Positions 25,226 to 33,336 are shown, counted from the stretch's first letter. The stretch is 48,459 nucleotides of DNA from Paraburkholderia sp. Tr-20389 (GCF_017104565.1 NZ_JAAGPD010000070.1:1-48459), one strand, 5' to 3'. Numbers and translations: made by a program. The notes: generated by a model from the letters alone, not told the origin.

Positions 25226-25249
25226 AAGCCGGTCTCGCGAGACCGGCTT
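25226..25249. terminator. Bidirectional terminator between mntH and flhC
   Basis: A perfect 24-bp palindrome whose left half is AAGCCGGTCTCG, preceded by a seven-A run (the U-tract for the - strand). It serves the convergent mntH (+) and flhC (-) genes. Confidence 0.9.
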
Positions 25250-25293
25250 CAAAAGTAATTCGTTGCTTCGGATGGACGGTGCGTGGTGCGGCG

Positions 25294-25917
25294 CTAGGCC
25301 GCCAGCGCAGTTTCCTCGATGAGTTCTTCGAGCAGTTCCACTTCTTCCGCGACTTGCGGCAAGGACACGACTTCCTTCTGCGCTTCGCGCTTCGCGGCGG
25401 CGGCCTTCTTTGTCTTGCCGGCGCGCGACGGCGGCTGGCAGGCGCCGCACACGACGTTGTGCTGCAGGTCGTGCTTGTGCGCGACGAACTTGCCGCTGCA
25501 ACGGCAGCACGGCGTCAGTTGCAGGATGTCGGCATCGAAGAAACGCACGAGCGTCCATGCGCGCGTCAGGTCGAGAACCGGCTCGGTCTCGCTATGACGG
25601 CAATGTTCCAGATACAGACGATAACCCTTGGTCAGCGCGTCCAGATGCGAGCAGCGCGCTTCGTTCTTCAGGAACAGATACGTGTTGTAGAAGAGCGATG
25701 CATGGATGTTCGCCAGCCACGTCATGTACCAGTCTGCCGAGAACGGCAGCATGCCCTTCGGCGGCGATACGCCCTTGACCTCGCGGTACAGGCGGATCAT
25801 ACGGTCGCGCGACAGCGTCAGTTCGCTCTCGAGCACCTGCATGCGTGCGCCCAGTTCAATCAGCGCGATGGCGCGGAAAACTTCCTGCGCGTCTTCGGTA
25901 AGGCTCTTTTTCAGCAT
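25294..25917 (-). CDS. flhC: Flagellar master transcriptional activator subunit FlhC
   Basis: It forms the FlhD4C2 complex that switches on class II flagellar promoters with sigma-70. The 207-aa protein starts at ATG 25917 with AGAGGA upstream. The zinc-binding cysteines are at 137, 140, 157 and 160 (PCCRCSGKF and VVCGACQPP), the same numbering as in E. coli FlhC. The C-terminal tail (about 165-207) is longer and rich in Lys, Ala and Glu. It lies 16 nt after flhD in the same unit. Confidence 0.96.
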   Translation of the reverse strand: MLKKSLTEDAQEVFRAIALIELGARMQVLESELTLSRDRMIRLYREVKGVSPPKGMLPFSADWYMTWLANIHASLFYNTYLFLKNEARCSHLDALTKGYRLYLEHCRHSETEPVLDLTRAWTLVRFFDADILQLTPCCRCSGKFVAHKHDLQHNVVCGACQPPSRAGKTKKAAAAKREAQKEVVSLPQVAEEVELLEELIEETALAA

Positions 25918-25933
25918 GGCAGTCCTCTGAGGT

Positions 25934-26254
25934 TTAAGCGAACTGCTCTGCGGGCTGTCCGGCCAGCAGGATCGCGGCATGCGTCGATGCCACTTCTGCG
26001 TGACGGGACGTGTGCGTCAACGCCGACAACATCGCGTGGTCGTTGAAGCGGAAAAAACACAAAAGCTGATCGGAGCTGGCCAGCTTGACGATCTGCGCGA
26101 GCGACAGCCCGGCAAGAAGATCAGCCAGCTCCGACGACAAGCCCAGACGGAACATGCCGACTGCCTTGTCCTCGCGCAACATACGTTGTGCGAGCATGAT
26201 GTAAGACAAATTGATCTCGCGGATAGAATCCAGCGTCTCGCTGCTACGGTCCAT
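25934..26254 (-). CDS. flhD: Flagellar master transcriptional activator subunit FlhD
   Basis: A 106-aa helical protein with the conserved FlhD core (EINLSYIMLAQRMLREDKAV, then FRLGLSSELADLLAGLS). It is the partner of FlhC and first gene of the flhDC unit. The start has no strong Shine-Dalgarno (aacagagaaa precedes it). The long upstream region suggests complex control, as is usual for this operon. Confidence 0.95.
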   Translation of the reverse strand: MDRSSETLDSIREINLSYIMLAQRMLREDKAVGMFRLGLSSELADLLAGLSLAQIVKLASSDQLLCFFRFNDHAMLSALTHTSRHAEVASTHAAILLAGQPAEQFA

Positions 26255-26801
26255 TTTCTCTGTTTCCGAAGCCCCGAATTACTTATGTCGGCATTTTCTG
26301 CCGTTTTGGTCTTATGCCCCGCCGGACACTGAAGATTTCCGGCGTCAAGTTGGTGCAGAGATACATCCAGCCAACCTTTGATACAAGCCGTTACATTTCG
26401 TAACAGCTTGGGCGGAATTGTATGAACAGGATTTCCAGAAATCAATACCTTTCTCAAAAAAAAGATACGACAAAACAACAGAGTTTTCGGTAACTCTTTC
26501 ACGTGGCCGTCATAATGCATAGCCAGACGGAAAACGTTTGCAAGGGGGTACGTGCAAACCCTTGTTGTATAAGGATCGAAGCAATAGTTTCCGATTTATT
26601 GACGTGCCTCCGCTTATGCAAAAACGATATGAGTTCAGAAAGCGAAGGGAAAGAAAACAAAAAACCGGCAGGTAAAAAATACGCTGCCGGTTAGCGGTCA
26701 GGGATAACCCGAGATGTAACGGAAACTAGTTACAAACCGGTAGGAATTTGTAACTAGTTCGGGCCGGGGTTGTTACAGACTCCGGCCGGGTTTGTAACGT
26801 T
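26255..26801 (-). promoter_or_regulatory. Long flhDC upstream region with a cluster of TGTAAC half-sites
   Basis: About 550 bp, markedly AT-richer than the genes, without a credible ORF. It contains GTTAC-N5-GTAAC (26390-26404), TGTAAC (26715), a 13-bp inverted repeat (26724-26759), GTTACA (26772) and TGTAAC (26793). Two short hairpins lie near the flhD start (CGGCA-TGCCG at 26289-26303 and GCCGGA-TCCGGC at 26321-26343). The half-sites could be operators for a flhDC regulator. No confident -35/-10 pair was identified. Confidence 0.5.
26724..26759. repeat. Perfect 13-bp inverted repeat with TGTAAC cores
   Basis: AACTAGTTACAAA (26724-26736) and TTTGTAACTAGTT (26747-26759) with a 10-nt spacer. 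It is not followed by a U-run on either strand, so a protein-binding site is as likely as a terminator. Confidence 0.8.
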
Positions 26802-27569
26802 TCAGCAGCCGGTCTGGCGGATTCGCTCCACTTCGAGTCCGAAAAGCGGACGTAGCCGCGTGCCGATCACGTTGCCGGCGAACGCGGCGACGAGCCACAG
26901 CCAGCCATGCAGGCTGCCTGACACGATGCCGCTGAAATACGCTCTGATAATACAACCGTAGGCCAGCCGGGCCGCGTAGCCGAGCATCATGCCGCCCACG
27001 ACGGCCGCGATGAGGGAGCACATGGGCACGCGCGACACAGGCGCATAGCGGCCCGCCAGCGCGGCCGCCGCCATCGCGCCGAGCACGATGCCCGCATCCA
27101 TTACGCTCGTTACATCGCGTGTAACGGACGCGGTGAGGGCTGCTGCATTTGTGTGAGAACTCCAGTAAGGCCAACTGGCCACGTCGATGCCCGCGAGCGA
27201 GAACAGCTTCGCGCCCCACAGCGCGAATGCCGACGTCACGCCCCACGGACGGCCCGACAGCGCGAGCGTCGTGAAGTTGAGCAGCGCGAGTGCGAGCGCG
27301 CCGGCGAACAGCGGCCACGGCCCGTGCAGCCAGGGCGACGCGTTGGCGGCGCGCGGTGCACCGTTGACGAGGCGTCCATGACGGCGTCGCTCGATTGCGA
27401 CCGTCAGCGCGGCGATTGCGGCGAACACGGCGAGCTTGATCGCGATCGCCGGGCCCGCGCCGAGAGTTGTCACCAGCGAAGTCGGCTTGAGTGACGGCAG
27501 CGCGGTCCAGAACGGCATATGCGCCGTCGCGACGACCGAGCCGACGATGACGCCGCACGGTTGTAAGAC
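26802..27569 (-). pseudogene. 5'-truncated YeeE/YedE-family membrane protein remnant
   Basis: The readable part matches the C-terminal ~60% of YeeE/YedE (thiosulfate/sulfur-compound transport) proteins: PWPLFAGALALALLN, SGRPWGVTSAFALWGAK, and GYAARLAYGC followed by AYFSGIVSGSLHGW. Family-like sequence (GSVVATAHMPFW) continues upstream of the only ATG (27518) up to about 27548. The open frame then runs straight into the TAG of the 2OG-oxygenase gene, in the same frame, so about 150-190 N-terminal residues are missing. The usual GCNIGAYFSG site also reads GCIIRAYFSG. This points to a deletion that fused the remnant to the 3' end of the upstream gene. A short functional 238-aa form from 27518 is possible but less likely. 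Confidence 0.65.
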
Positions 27570-28376
27570 CTATCGCGCGTCATGAAAGATCACGCCTAGC
27601 GTGTGCCGATGCCCTGAGCGCAGCCGGCTCACGCCATGCCGCATGTTCACCCGATACGCGCCGCGCGTGCCCTGCACGGGCCGGTGATGCACGGCGAACA
27701 GCACGGCGTCGCCCTTGCGCAGCGGCACGACTTCCGTGCGCGACTGCATGCGCGGGCGCTGTTCCGTCAGCACGAACTCGCCGCCCGTGAAGTCCTGGCC
27801 GGGCTCGGACAGCAGGATCGCGAGCTGGATCGGGAACACGTGCTCGCCGTACAGATCCTGATGCAGGCAGTTGTAGTCGCCCGTCGCGTACTGGAGTAGC
27901 AGCGGCGTCGGGCGCAACTGGCCCGCCTGATGGCAGCGGCGCAAAAAGGCGGCGTGGTCCGGCGGAAAGCGCACGTCGATGCGCATCGCTTCGTGCCACG
28001 CGTTGGCAATCGGTACGAGATGCGGATAGACGGCCGCGCGCAACGCGCCGATCGCGTCGGGCAGCGGATAGTCGAAGTACTTGTATTCGCCGCGTCCGAA
28101 GCCGTGCCGTGCCATCACGACGCGGCTGCGATACAGATCGTCCCGCCGATAGAGCGCGCTCAGCGCATCGCACTCGCGGGCGCTCAACAGGCCTTCCAGC
28201 ATTGCGCAGCCATGCGCATCGAGTTCGCTGGCGGCGTGTGTCCAGTCGATCGCCTCGATGCGGTTTTCGATGGACTGTTGGGTCGCGATGGCGGGTGTCG
28301 GCTCGCGCCGGTTGTTGCGCGGTGCTTCGTCTGCGCCGAACAGCAAGGCTTGGGTGTCGAAGGCGAAATCCTGCAT
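27570..28376 (-). CDS. 2-oxoglutarate/Fe(II)-dependent oxygenase (COG3826/PF09859-like)
   Basis: A 268-aa protein from ATG 28376, with GGAG 6 nt upstream. The iron site HxD is His172-Asp174 (CLHQDLYGEH). The distal histidine is probably His231 or His247 (VHHRPVQG, YRVNMRHGVS), with nearby Arg for 2-oxoglutarate. The whole matches a family of uncharacterised bacterial 2OG oxygenases annotated as AlkB-like and possibly acting on damaged nucleic acid. It is third in a - strand unit after an XRE/MmyB regulator and a GNAT gene, 115 nt behind the latter. Substrate unknown. Confidence 0.82.
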   Translation of the reverse strand: MQDFAFDTQALLFGADEAPRNNRREPTPAIATQQSIENRIEAIDWTHAASELDAHGCAMLEGLLSARECDALSALYRRDDLYRSRVVMARHGFGRGEYKYFDYPLPDAIGALRAAVYPHLVPIANAWHEAMRIDVRFPPDHAAFLRRCHQAGQLRPTPLLLQYATGDYNCLHQDLYGEHVFPIQLAILLSEPGQDFTGGEFVLTEQRPRMQSRTEVVPLRKGDAVLFAVHHRPVQGTRGAYRVNMRHGVSRLRSGHRHTLGVIFHDAR

Positions 28377-28491
28377 GAGCGGCTCCGTCGCAGTGGTTGC
28401 GTGTTCTATGCCGCCCAGTCTACGCAGCCGCCCGCGTCCATACACTCCGCGTCTTGCTCTCTCATTCGGCAGCGAGCCGAATCGCCACACG

Positions 28492-29019
28492 TCACATGAA
28501 GCGCACCATCAGATCGGCGTCGTGAAAAACGCCGTCGATGCACAGCGCGTCCGGCTCCGTTCCATACACGCGAAAACCGAGCGATTCATACAGCCCACGG
28601 GCCGACGCGTTCGCGCTCGTCACGAGCAGCATGATCTGCCGCAAGCCGTCGACCTGTGCGGCGCGCGCGATCAGGGCGGTCAGCAGCGCGCGGCCGACTC
28701 CGCGGCCCGCCGCCTCGTCCGCGACGTACATGCCGATCACATAGCCCTTGTGCCGTTCCTTGTGACGCGTTTCGCGCATGAGCCCGACCGTGCCGACCAT
28801 CGCGCCAGCCGGCGGGGAAAATGCTCCGAGCAGGAAGCTTCCCTCGGCAGCGCGCATGCCGCTGAGCATCGAATCGAATTGCGACGGCCCGCGCTCGATG
28901 GCTTCGTCATAGCTTTGCCCGAACGCGGCGGGATGCGTTTTCAGGCCGCGCAGACGCAGTGCGAAGAACGCGTCGCGGTCGGCGGGGCCGAGTTGGCGGA
29001 TCGAGAGCGTCTCTGTCAT
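28492..29019 (-). CDS. GNAT-family N-acetyltransferase
   Basis: A 175-aa protein with the acetyl-CoA loop of motif A (YVADEAAGRGVGRALL, about 98-113) and motif B (SARGLYESLGFRVYG). It probably acetylates a small amine or a protein N-terminus; the acceptor cannot be deduced. It starts 9 nt after the XRE regulator's stop, with GAGGG as ribosome binding site, so the two are translationally coupled. Confidence 0.9.
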   Translation of the reverse strand: MTETLSIRQLGPADRDAFFALRLRGLKTHPAAFGQSYDEAIERGPSQFDSMLSGMRAAEGSFLLGAFSPPAGAMVGTVGLMRETRHKERHKGYVIGMYVADEAAGRGVGRALLTALIARAAQVDGLRQIMLLVTSANASARGLYESLGFRVYGTEPDALCIDGVFHDADLMVRFM

Positions 29020-29028
29020 GCGCGACCC

Positions 29029-29898
29029 TCAGGCGCTTGCCGCAGTGGAAGCCGAGCGCGTGTCCGCGAACTTGCGCAGCGCGTCGGCCGTCTGCGGATC
29101 GGCTGGGAAGAATGCTTCGATCGCCAGCTCCGACAGCGTGACGTCGACAGGCGTGCCGAATACTGTCGTCGTGCTGTAGAACGACAGCATGCCGAGTTCG
29201 GTGCGCAGGCGCAACGGCACCGCGATCTGTTCGAGCGGGGACGCGTGGCTGTCGTCGGCGGGTTCGGCGCCGGGCGGCGTCGGGTAATCGGCGAGTTCGT
29301 CGTAGAGCGCAGCGAGCGTCGCATCGGCGCTCACGTCGACCTGCCGCTGCAGGCGCGACAGCAGATGCGCGCGCCATGCATGCCAGTTGGCGATCTGCGA
29401 CGCGATGCCGTCCGGATGCATCGACAGGCGCAGCGCATTCACGGGCGCCTCCAGCAGCGCGGGCTTCGCCGACGTCAGAAGCGGCGCGAGCGCATTGTTC
29501 GCGGCGACGATCGTCCAGTGCCGGTCGACGGCGACGGCGGGATACGGCTCATGACCTTTGAGCACCAGGTCGATGGCCTCGCGCGCCGCGCCCAGTTGCG
29601 GATCGCTCAACTGGCGCTCGCGATAGAGCGGCGCATAGCCCGCCGCGACGAGCAGCGCATTGCGCGCGCGCAGCGGCACTTCGAGCCGTTCGGCGAGGTG
29701 CATGACCATTTCGCGGCTCGGCAGCGCGCGGCCCGATTCGACGAAGCTCAGGTGGCGCGTCGAAATCTCGGCTTCGGAGGCGAGCAGCAGCTGGCTCATC
29801 CGGCGCCGCTGTCGCCATTCGCGCAGCATGTCGCCGACGGTGCGGCTCATCGAGGACGCGCCTGTGAGCGCGGACGAGGTGGCAGTGAGCGTGTTCAT
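29029..29898 (-). CDS. XRE-family regulator with MmyB-like ligand-binding domain
   Basis: A 289-aa protein from ATG 29898. A later ATG (29850) would still keep the HTH (LREWRQRRRMSQLLLASEAE, about 25-80). The C-terminal part (about 110-275; VDRHWTIVAANNALAPLLT) is the PAS-like MmyB domain that senses a small ligand, suggested to be a fatty acid in some relatives. It heads the XRE-GNAT-2OG oxygenase unit. A perfect palindrome 36 bp upstream suggests autoregulation. No Shine-Dalgarno is evident at either start. Confidence 0.88.
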   Translation of the reverse strand: MNTLTATSSALTGASSMSRTVGDMLREWRQRRRMSQLLLASEAEISTRHLSFVESGRALPSREMVMHLAERLEVPLRARNALLVAAGYAPLYRERQLSDPQLGAAREAIDLVLKGHEPYPAVAVDRHWTIVAANNALAPLLTSAKPALLEAPVNALRLSMHPDGIASQIANWHAWRAHLLSRLQRQVDVSADATLAALYDELADYPTPPGAEPADDSHASPLEQIAVPLRLRTELGMLSFYSTTTVFGTPVDVTLSELAIEAFFPADPQTADALRKFADTRSASTAASA

Positions 29899-29933
29899 GT
29901 CGACGATGATAGCCAAACCGCGCGGCGATTCCA

Positions 29934-29948
29934 TTACCTGACAGGTAA
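29934..29948. promoter_or_regulatory. Perfect 15-bp palindrome TTACCTGACAGGTAA, probable XRE/MmyB operator
   Basis: Two 7-bp arms with a 1-nt centre, located between the divergent XRE gene (start 29898) and the small gene at 30058. Position and symmetry fit the autoregulatory operator of MmyB-type regulators. Confidence 0.7.
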
Positions 29949-30057
29949 AGCTCGGTCGCGCGCGAGGCTGTCTTGCGCACGGACAGCGCGCCGCACCATC
30001 GCGGGGGCGGCCAAACGCGCTCATACTGAAGACCTTGCGACCGTTCCGGAGGCGAAC

Positions 30058-30312
30058 ATGTGGGACAAGATCGAGCACAACGGCCAGGAAGTCTGGGTGC
30101 TTCCCGTCACGGCCTACGGGCCGCCCGTGCCGGAAACCTTGTGGCACTACGTCGGCTATGTGTGCCGGCATGGCGCCGACGCGCATCTCGAAGGACAGAG
30201 CCGGCGCTTCCAGGAACTCGTCGCGACGTTCCGCAGCGAAGAGGAAGCGCGCGAAGCGGGCTATGACGAAGGCCGTCGGCTCGCCGATCAGGTCAGCACT
30301 GCAAAGGCCTGA
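30058..30312 (+). CDS. Small hypothetical protein, 84 aa
   Basis: A cytoplasmic acidic protein (MWDKIEHNGQEVWVLP at the N-terminus) with no signal or membrane segment. ATG 30058 has a very strong GGAGG 5 nt upstream. It contains one Cys (YVCRHG) and a charged helical C-terminal half (SEEEAREAGYDEGRRLADQV). It is divergent from the XRE regulator and shares its palindrome, so it may be regulated with it. A terminator follows. Family not recognised. Confidence 0.75.
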   Translation: MWDKIEHNGQEVWVLPVTAYGPPVPETLWHYVGYVCRHGADAHLEGQSRRFQELVATFRSEEEAREAGYDEGRRLADQVSTAKA

Positions 30313-30351
30313 CACGCGCTGCTTCGCAGTTGTTCCGCATGTCGTTCTCTC

Positions 30352-30384
30352 CGGCACCTGTGGCGGCTGAAGTCACAGGTGCCG
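30352..30384 (+). terminator. Rho-independent terminator
   Basis: An 11-bp stem, CGGCACCTGTG (30352-30362) with CACAGGTGCCG (30374-30384), then TTCTTTC. It ends the 84-aa gene's unit. Confidence 0.8.
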
Positions 30385-30509
30385 TTCTTTCATTACCTCC
30401 CGCGTAATCGACCCGCGCACGTTCATCGACGAATCTTCAGTCCGAGGCCGCCGCCATCGTGAAGCACACGGCGGACGTCTCGACCATTCACCGACTGAAG
30501 GAGTCACTG

Positions 30510-30878
30510 ATGAACACGCACACCGCATTGATCGACGGTTACTTCGACGCCTGGAACGAAACCGACGCGGGCCGTCGCCGCGAACTGATCTCGGCGACCT
30601 GGGCGAACGACGCCGCCTATGTCGACCCGCTCTTGTCCGGCAACGGACACGACGGCATCGACGCGATGATCCGCGCTGTCCATGAGCGCTTTCCGCAGCA
30701 CACGTTTCGCCGCACGACGGAGGTCGACGGCTTCGCCAACCGGCTGCGTTTTTCGTGGGAATTGCTGACGCCGTCGGGGGCATCGATCGTGAAGGGCTCC
30801 GATTTCGGCGTCGTCGATACGCGCGGCCGCTTGCAGTCCGTGACGGGCTTTCTCGACGAAGCGCCCGGCGCTGCTTGA
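30510..30878 (+). CDS. SnoaL-like (NTF2-fold) protein
   Basis: A 122-aa protein beginning at ATG 30510, with GAAGGAG upstream. The NTF2-like cone fold is suggested by DGYFDAWNETD at the start, YVDPLLSGNGHDGIDAMI, and the closing strands FSWELLTPSGASIVKGSDFGVVD. Members are small isomerases, hydrolases or ligand-binding proteins; many carry out unknown detoxification roles. It may be co-transcribed with the small membrane protein 39 nt downstream. Confidence 0.82.
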   Translation: MNTHTALIDGYFDAWNETDAGRRRELISATWANDAAYVDPLLSGNGHDGIDAMIRAVHERFPQHTFRRTTEVDGFANRLRFSWELLTPSGASIVKGSDFGVVDTRGRLQSVTGFLDEAPGAA

Positions 30879-30917
30879 CCGATAGCAATCCCACATACCA
30901 AGACCGGAGAGAAAATC

Positions 30918-31157
30918 ATGCATGAGCCCGCCGTCACCTGCGATGCCGCAGCTTGCGGACGCGCGCAGGGCGCAATCGATACGGCATCGGGTGCCGTCGC
31001 CGGATTCGCGCTGCTCGCGAGCGCACGCGCATTCACGTTCATCGCGCTCGTCGCGTGGCGCGAACCGGTGCTCGGCGGAGCGGGGCTCATGCTGCTCGCC
31101 TTGGCCGGCTGGATCAGATGGCGTTTGTGTCGGAATGTGTCATTTGGCAACCGTTGA
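30918..31157 (+). CDS. Small membrane protein, 79 aa, unknown
   Basis: ATG 30918 follows CCGGAGAG. The N-terminus carries two Cys (VTCDAAACG). Residues about 27-47 and 53-68 are hydrophobic and could form two membrane helices, with a basic end (RWRLCRNVSFGNR). Family unknown; it follows the SnoaL-like gene by 39 nt. Confidence 0.55.
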   Translation: MHEPAVTCDAAACGRAQGAIDTASGAVAGFALLASARAFTFIALVAWREPVLGGAGLMLLALAGWIRWRLCRNVSFGNR

Positions 31158-31242
31158 CGTGCGCGTTCGTCGTGACTAAAGTGCTGCGCGAAGCGGTACG
31201 CGCAGGTCGATTCGATAATTTCAACACGACTCCGGGGAACGC

Positions 31243-31575
31243 ATGACCATGCAAACGACGAACAACATCGGCACGATGGGCACGGGCAGCACGAGCGGCG
31301 CGACGGCCACGTCGGGCACTCAGTCGGGCAGCAAGCCGTCCTTCAAGGAACTGCTCGACCAACTGACCGATTACACGAAAGGCTCGGCGGGCGAGCGTCT
31401 GCAGAAGATGATTCTCGCGAAGCTCGGCGTCACGCAAGACGACCTGAACAGGATGTCGCCCGAAGAGCGCGAAAAGGTCATGCAGAAAGTGCGCGAGATG
31501 TTGAAGCAGGAAATCGAAGCGCAAAAGCAGCTCGAAGAAATGCAGAAGAACAACAAGATCCGCGTGTCGGTTTGA
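31243..31575 (+). CDS. Hypothetical 110-aa protein, low-complexity start and charged helix
   Basis: The first 30 residues are Thr/Gly/Ser-rich. The remainder is strongly helical and charged (FKELLDQLTDYTKGSAGERL, then a coiled-coil-like stretch EEREKVMQKVREMLKQEIEA). There are no Cys, signal peptide or membrane segments. The start ATG 31243 has GGGGAA upstream; an in-frame ATG two codons on is equivalent. Family not recognised. Confidence 0.7.
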   Translation: MTMQTTNNIGTMGTGSTSGATATSGTQSGSKPSFKELLDQLTDYTKGSAGERLQKMILAKLGVTQDDLNRMSPEEREKVMQKVREMLKQEIEAQKQLEEMQKNNKIRVSV

Positions 31576-31592
31576 TGACGGCGCGCCGGGCG

Positions 31593-31611
31593 GCCTGCGA
31601 ATAACGCAGGC
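31593..31611 (+). terminator. Short hairpin after the 110-aa gene
   Basis: GCCTGCG (31593-31599), loop aataa, CGCAGGC (31605-31611); no U-run follows, so termination is doubtful. Confidence 0.3.
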
Positions 31612-31698
31612 GCGAAGCGGCGGTCACGCGAGGGGCTCGCGTACAATCGACCCCTCCGTCCTCGGGCGCGACGCGGCGTTGCGCCGAACCGCTGCATC

Positions 31699-33261
31699 AT
31701 GAATCACGATATCGCCCAAAGTCTCGCCGACGCACAGCAGAAGTTCGCCGCCGGTCAATACGACGAAGCGGTCGCGCTGCTGAACGGCATTCTGTCGATC
31801 GACCCCAACCACAACGAAGCACTCGAAGCGCTCGGCTACGTCGCGGCGAAGCAGGGCGATTACACGCGCGCGGCCGACTACGCGTTGCGCGCCGCGCAGC
31901 CTGCATCGACGAATCCGCAGCAGCTTCATTTCGCCGCGCACATCTGTCAGCTCGCGGGGCGTCACGCCGACGCGCTCGCACTGTTCGAGCGCGTTCTCAC
32001 GGCCTTTCCGGATCACGCCGAATCGCTGCATGGCGCGGCGATGTCGCTCGTTGCAACGGGCGAGCACGCGCGCGCGCTGCAACGCCTCGCGCGCCTCACG
32101 CAGCGTTATCCGCAATCGGCCGAAGTGCATTACAACCGCGGTACGCTGCTCGGTCAGATGGAGCGTTATGACGAAGAACTCGCGGCCTATCGCCAGGCGA
32201 TCGCGCTCAAGCCGAACTTCGTGCGCGCGTATGTGAATCTCGGCGTCGCGTTGCGCGATCTGCATCGCTTCGACGAAGCGTTACAGCAGTTCAAGAAGGC
32301 CGTGTCGATCGACACGAACGACGCCGGCGCGCGCACCAATCGCGCGCAGACCAATCTGCTGCTGGGCGAGTTCGAGCATGGCTGGCGCGAATACGAATGG
32401 CGCTGGCTCGACGGCACGATGAGCCACGGCTTGCCAGACGCGACGCTGTGGACGGGTAAGCAGCCGCTCGCCGGCAAGACCTTGCTCGTGCATGCCGAGC
32501 AGGGTTTCGGCGACACGTTGCAGTTCATCCGCTTCGTCGGCCGTCTGAGCGTGATGGGCGCGCATGTGATCTTGCGCGTTCAGGATGCGCTGCTGCCGCT
32601 GTTGCACGATTACACCGGCACGACTGACGTGATCGGCGAAACGGCGCCGCTCCCCGCCTTCGACTATCACATTCCGATGCTCAGTCTCGCGTTCGCGCTG
32701 AAAATCCGCGAAGCCGATCTGCGCATCGAAAGCGCGTATGTGCATGCCGATCCGCAACTGGCAGATCGATTCGCCGATGTGTTCGCGCCAGACGATGCGC
32801 GGCCGCGCGTCGGCATCGTATGGTCGGGCAGCCGCACCCATCTTAACGATCACAACCGCTCGATTCCGCTCGCGCAATGCATGCCGCTCTTCGACGCGCA
32901 TGCGCAGTTCGTGTCGCTCGTGAAGGATGTGCGCGAAGGCGATCGTGCGCGCGTCGATGAGCTCGTTGCACGTGGCGTGTTGCGCGACGTGTCCGACCGG
33001 TTGACGACCTTCGCGGAGACAGCGGCGCTCGTCGCCCAACTCGATCTCGTGATTACCGTCGACACGGCCGTCGCGCATCTTGCGGGCGCGCTCGGCAAGC
33101 GCGTGTGGATCGCGTTGCCGTTTACGCCCGACTGGCGCTGGCAACTGAAGCGCGAAGACACTCCGTGGTATCCGCACATGCGGCTGTTCCGCCAGACGAA
33201 GCGCAACGACTGGAGCGAGGCCATCGCCCAGTTGCGATCGGCGCTGGATGCGGGCATGTAG
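31699..33261 (+). CDS. TPR protein with glycosyltransferase-like C-terminal domain
   Basis: A 520-aa cytoplasmic protein. Residues about 5-235 hold six or so tetratricopeptide repeats (for example YNRGTLLGQMERYDEELAAY, then AYVNLGVALRDLHRFDEALQ). The C-terminal half has the GT-B/GT9-like signature of TPR glycosyltransferases: HAEQGFGDTLQFIRFV (about 274), VGIVWSGS (about 372), and VDTAVAHLAGALGKRVWIALPF near 455. It probably transfers a sugar to a protein or surface glycan; flagellin glycosylation is one known role of such proteins. No glycan genes adjoin it. Terminator at 33293. Confidence 0.85.
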   Translation: MNHDIAQSLADAQQKFAAGQYDEAVALLNGILSIDPNHNEALEALGYVAAKQGDYTRAADYALRAAQPASTNPQQLHFAAHICQLAGRHADALALFERVLTAFPDHAESLHGAAMSLVATGEHARALQRLARLTQRYPQSAEVHYNRGTLLGQMERYDEELAAYRQAIALKPNFVRAYVNLGVALRDLHRFDEALQQFKKAVSIDTNDAGARTNRAQTNLLLGEFEHGWREYEWRWLDGTMSHGLPDATLWTGKQPLAGKTLLVHAEQGFGDTLQFIRFVGRLSVMGAHVILRVQDALLPLLHDYTGTTDVIGETAPLPAFDYHIPMLSLAFALKIREADLRIESAYVHADPQLADRFADVFAPDDARPRVGIVWSGSRTHLNDHNRSIPLAQCMPLFDAHAQFVSLVKDVREGDRARVDELVARGVLRDVSDRLTTFAETAALVAQLDLVITVDTAVAHLAGALGKRVWIALPFTPDWRWQLKREDTPWYPHMRLFRQTKRNDWSEAIAQLRSALDAGM

Positions 33262-33292
33262 CGCGATACGCCGCACGTTCTGCGCGGAGAAA

Positions 33293-33320
33293 AAAACGGA
33301 GCACGCAGGTGCTCCGTTTT
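33293..33320. terminator. Bidirectional terminator
   Basis: A perfect 12-bp stem, AAAACGGAGCAC (33293-33304) with GTGCTCCGTTTT (33309-33320), loop gcag. It carries both A-run and U-run and lies between convergent genes. Confidence 0.95.
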
Positions 33321-33336
33321 CACATCGACACGACGC

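Noticed and set aside
25226-25249. 24-bp perfect palindrome considered as an operator
   Set aside because: Its position between convergent gene ends and the adjacent A-run fit a bidirectional terminator better.
26503-26694. 63-codon open frame in the flhDC upstream region
   Set aside because: There is no Shine-Dalgarno, the composition is low-complexity Lys/Glu at the end, and it lies in AT-rich regulatory DNA.
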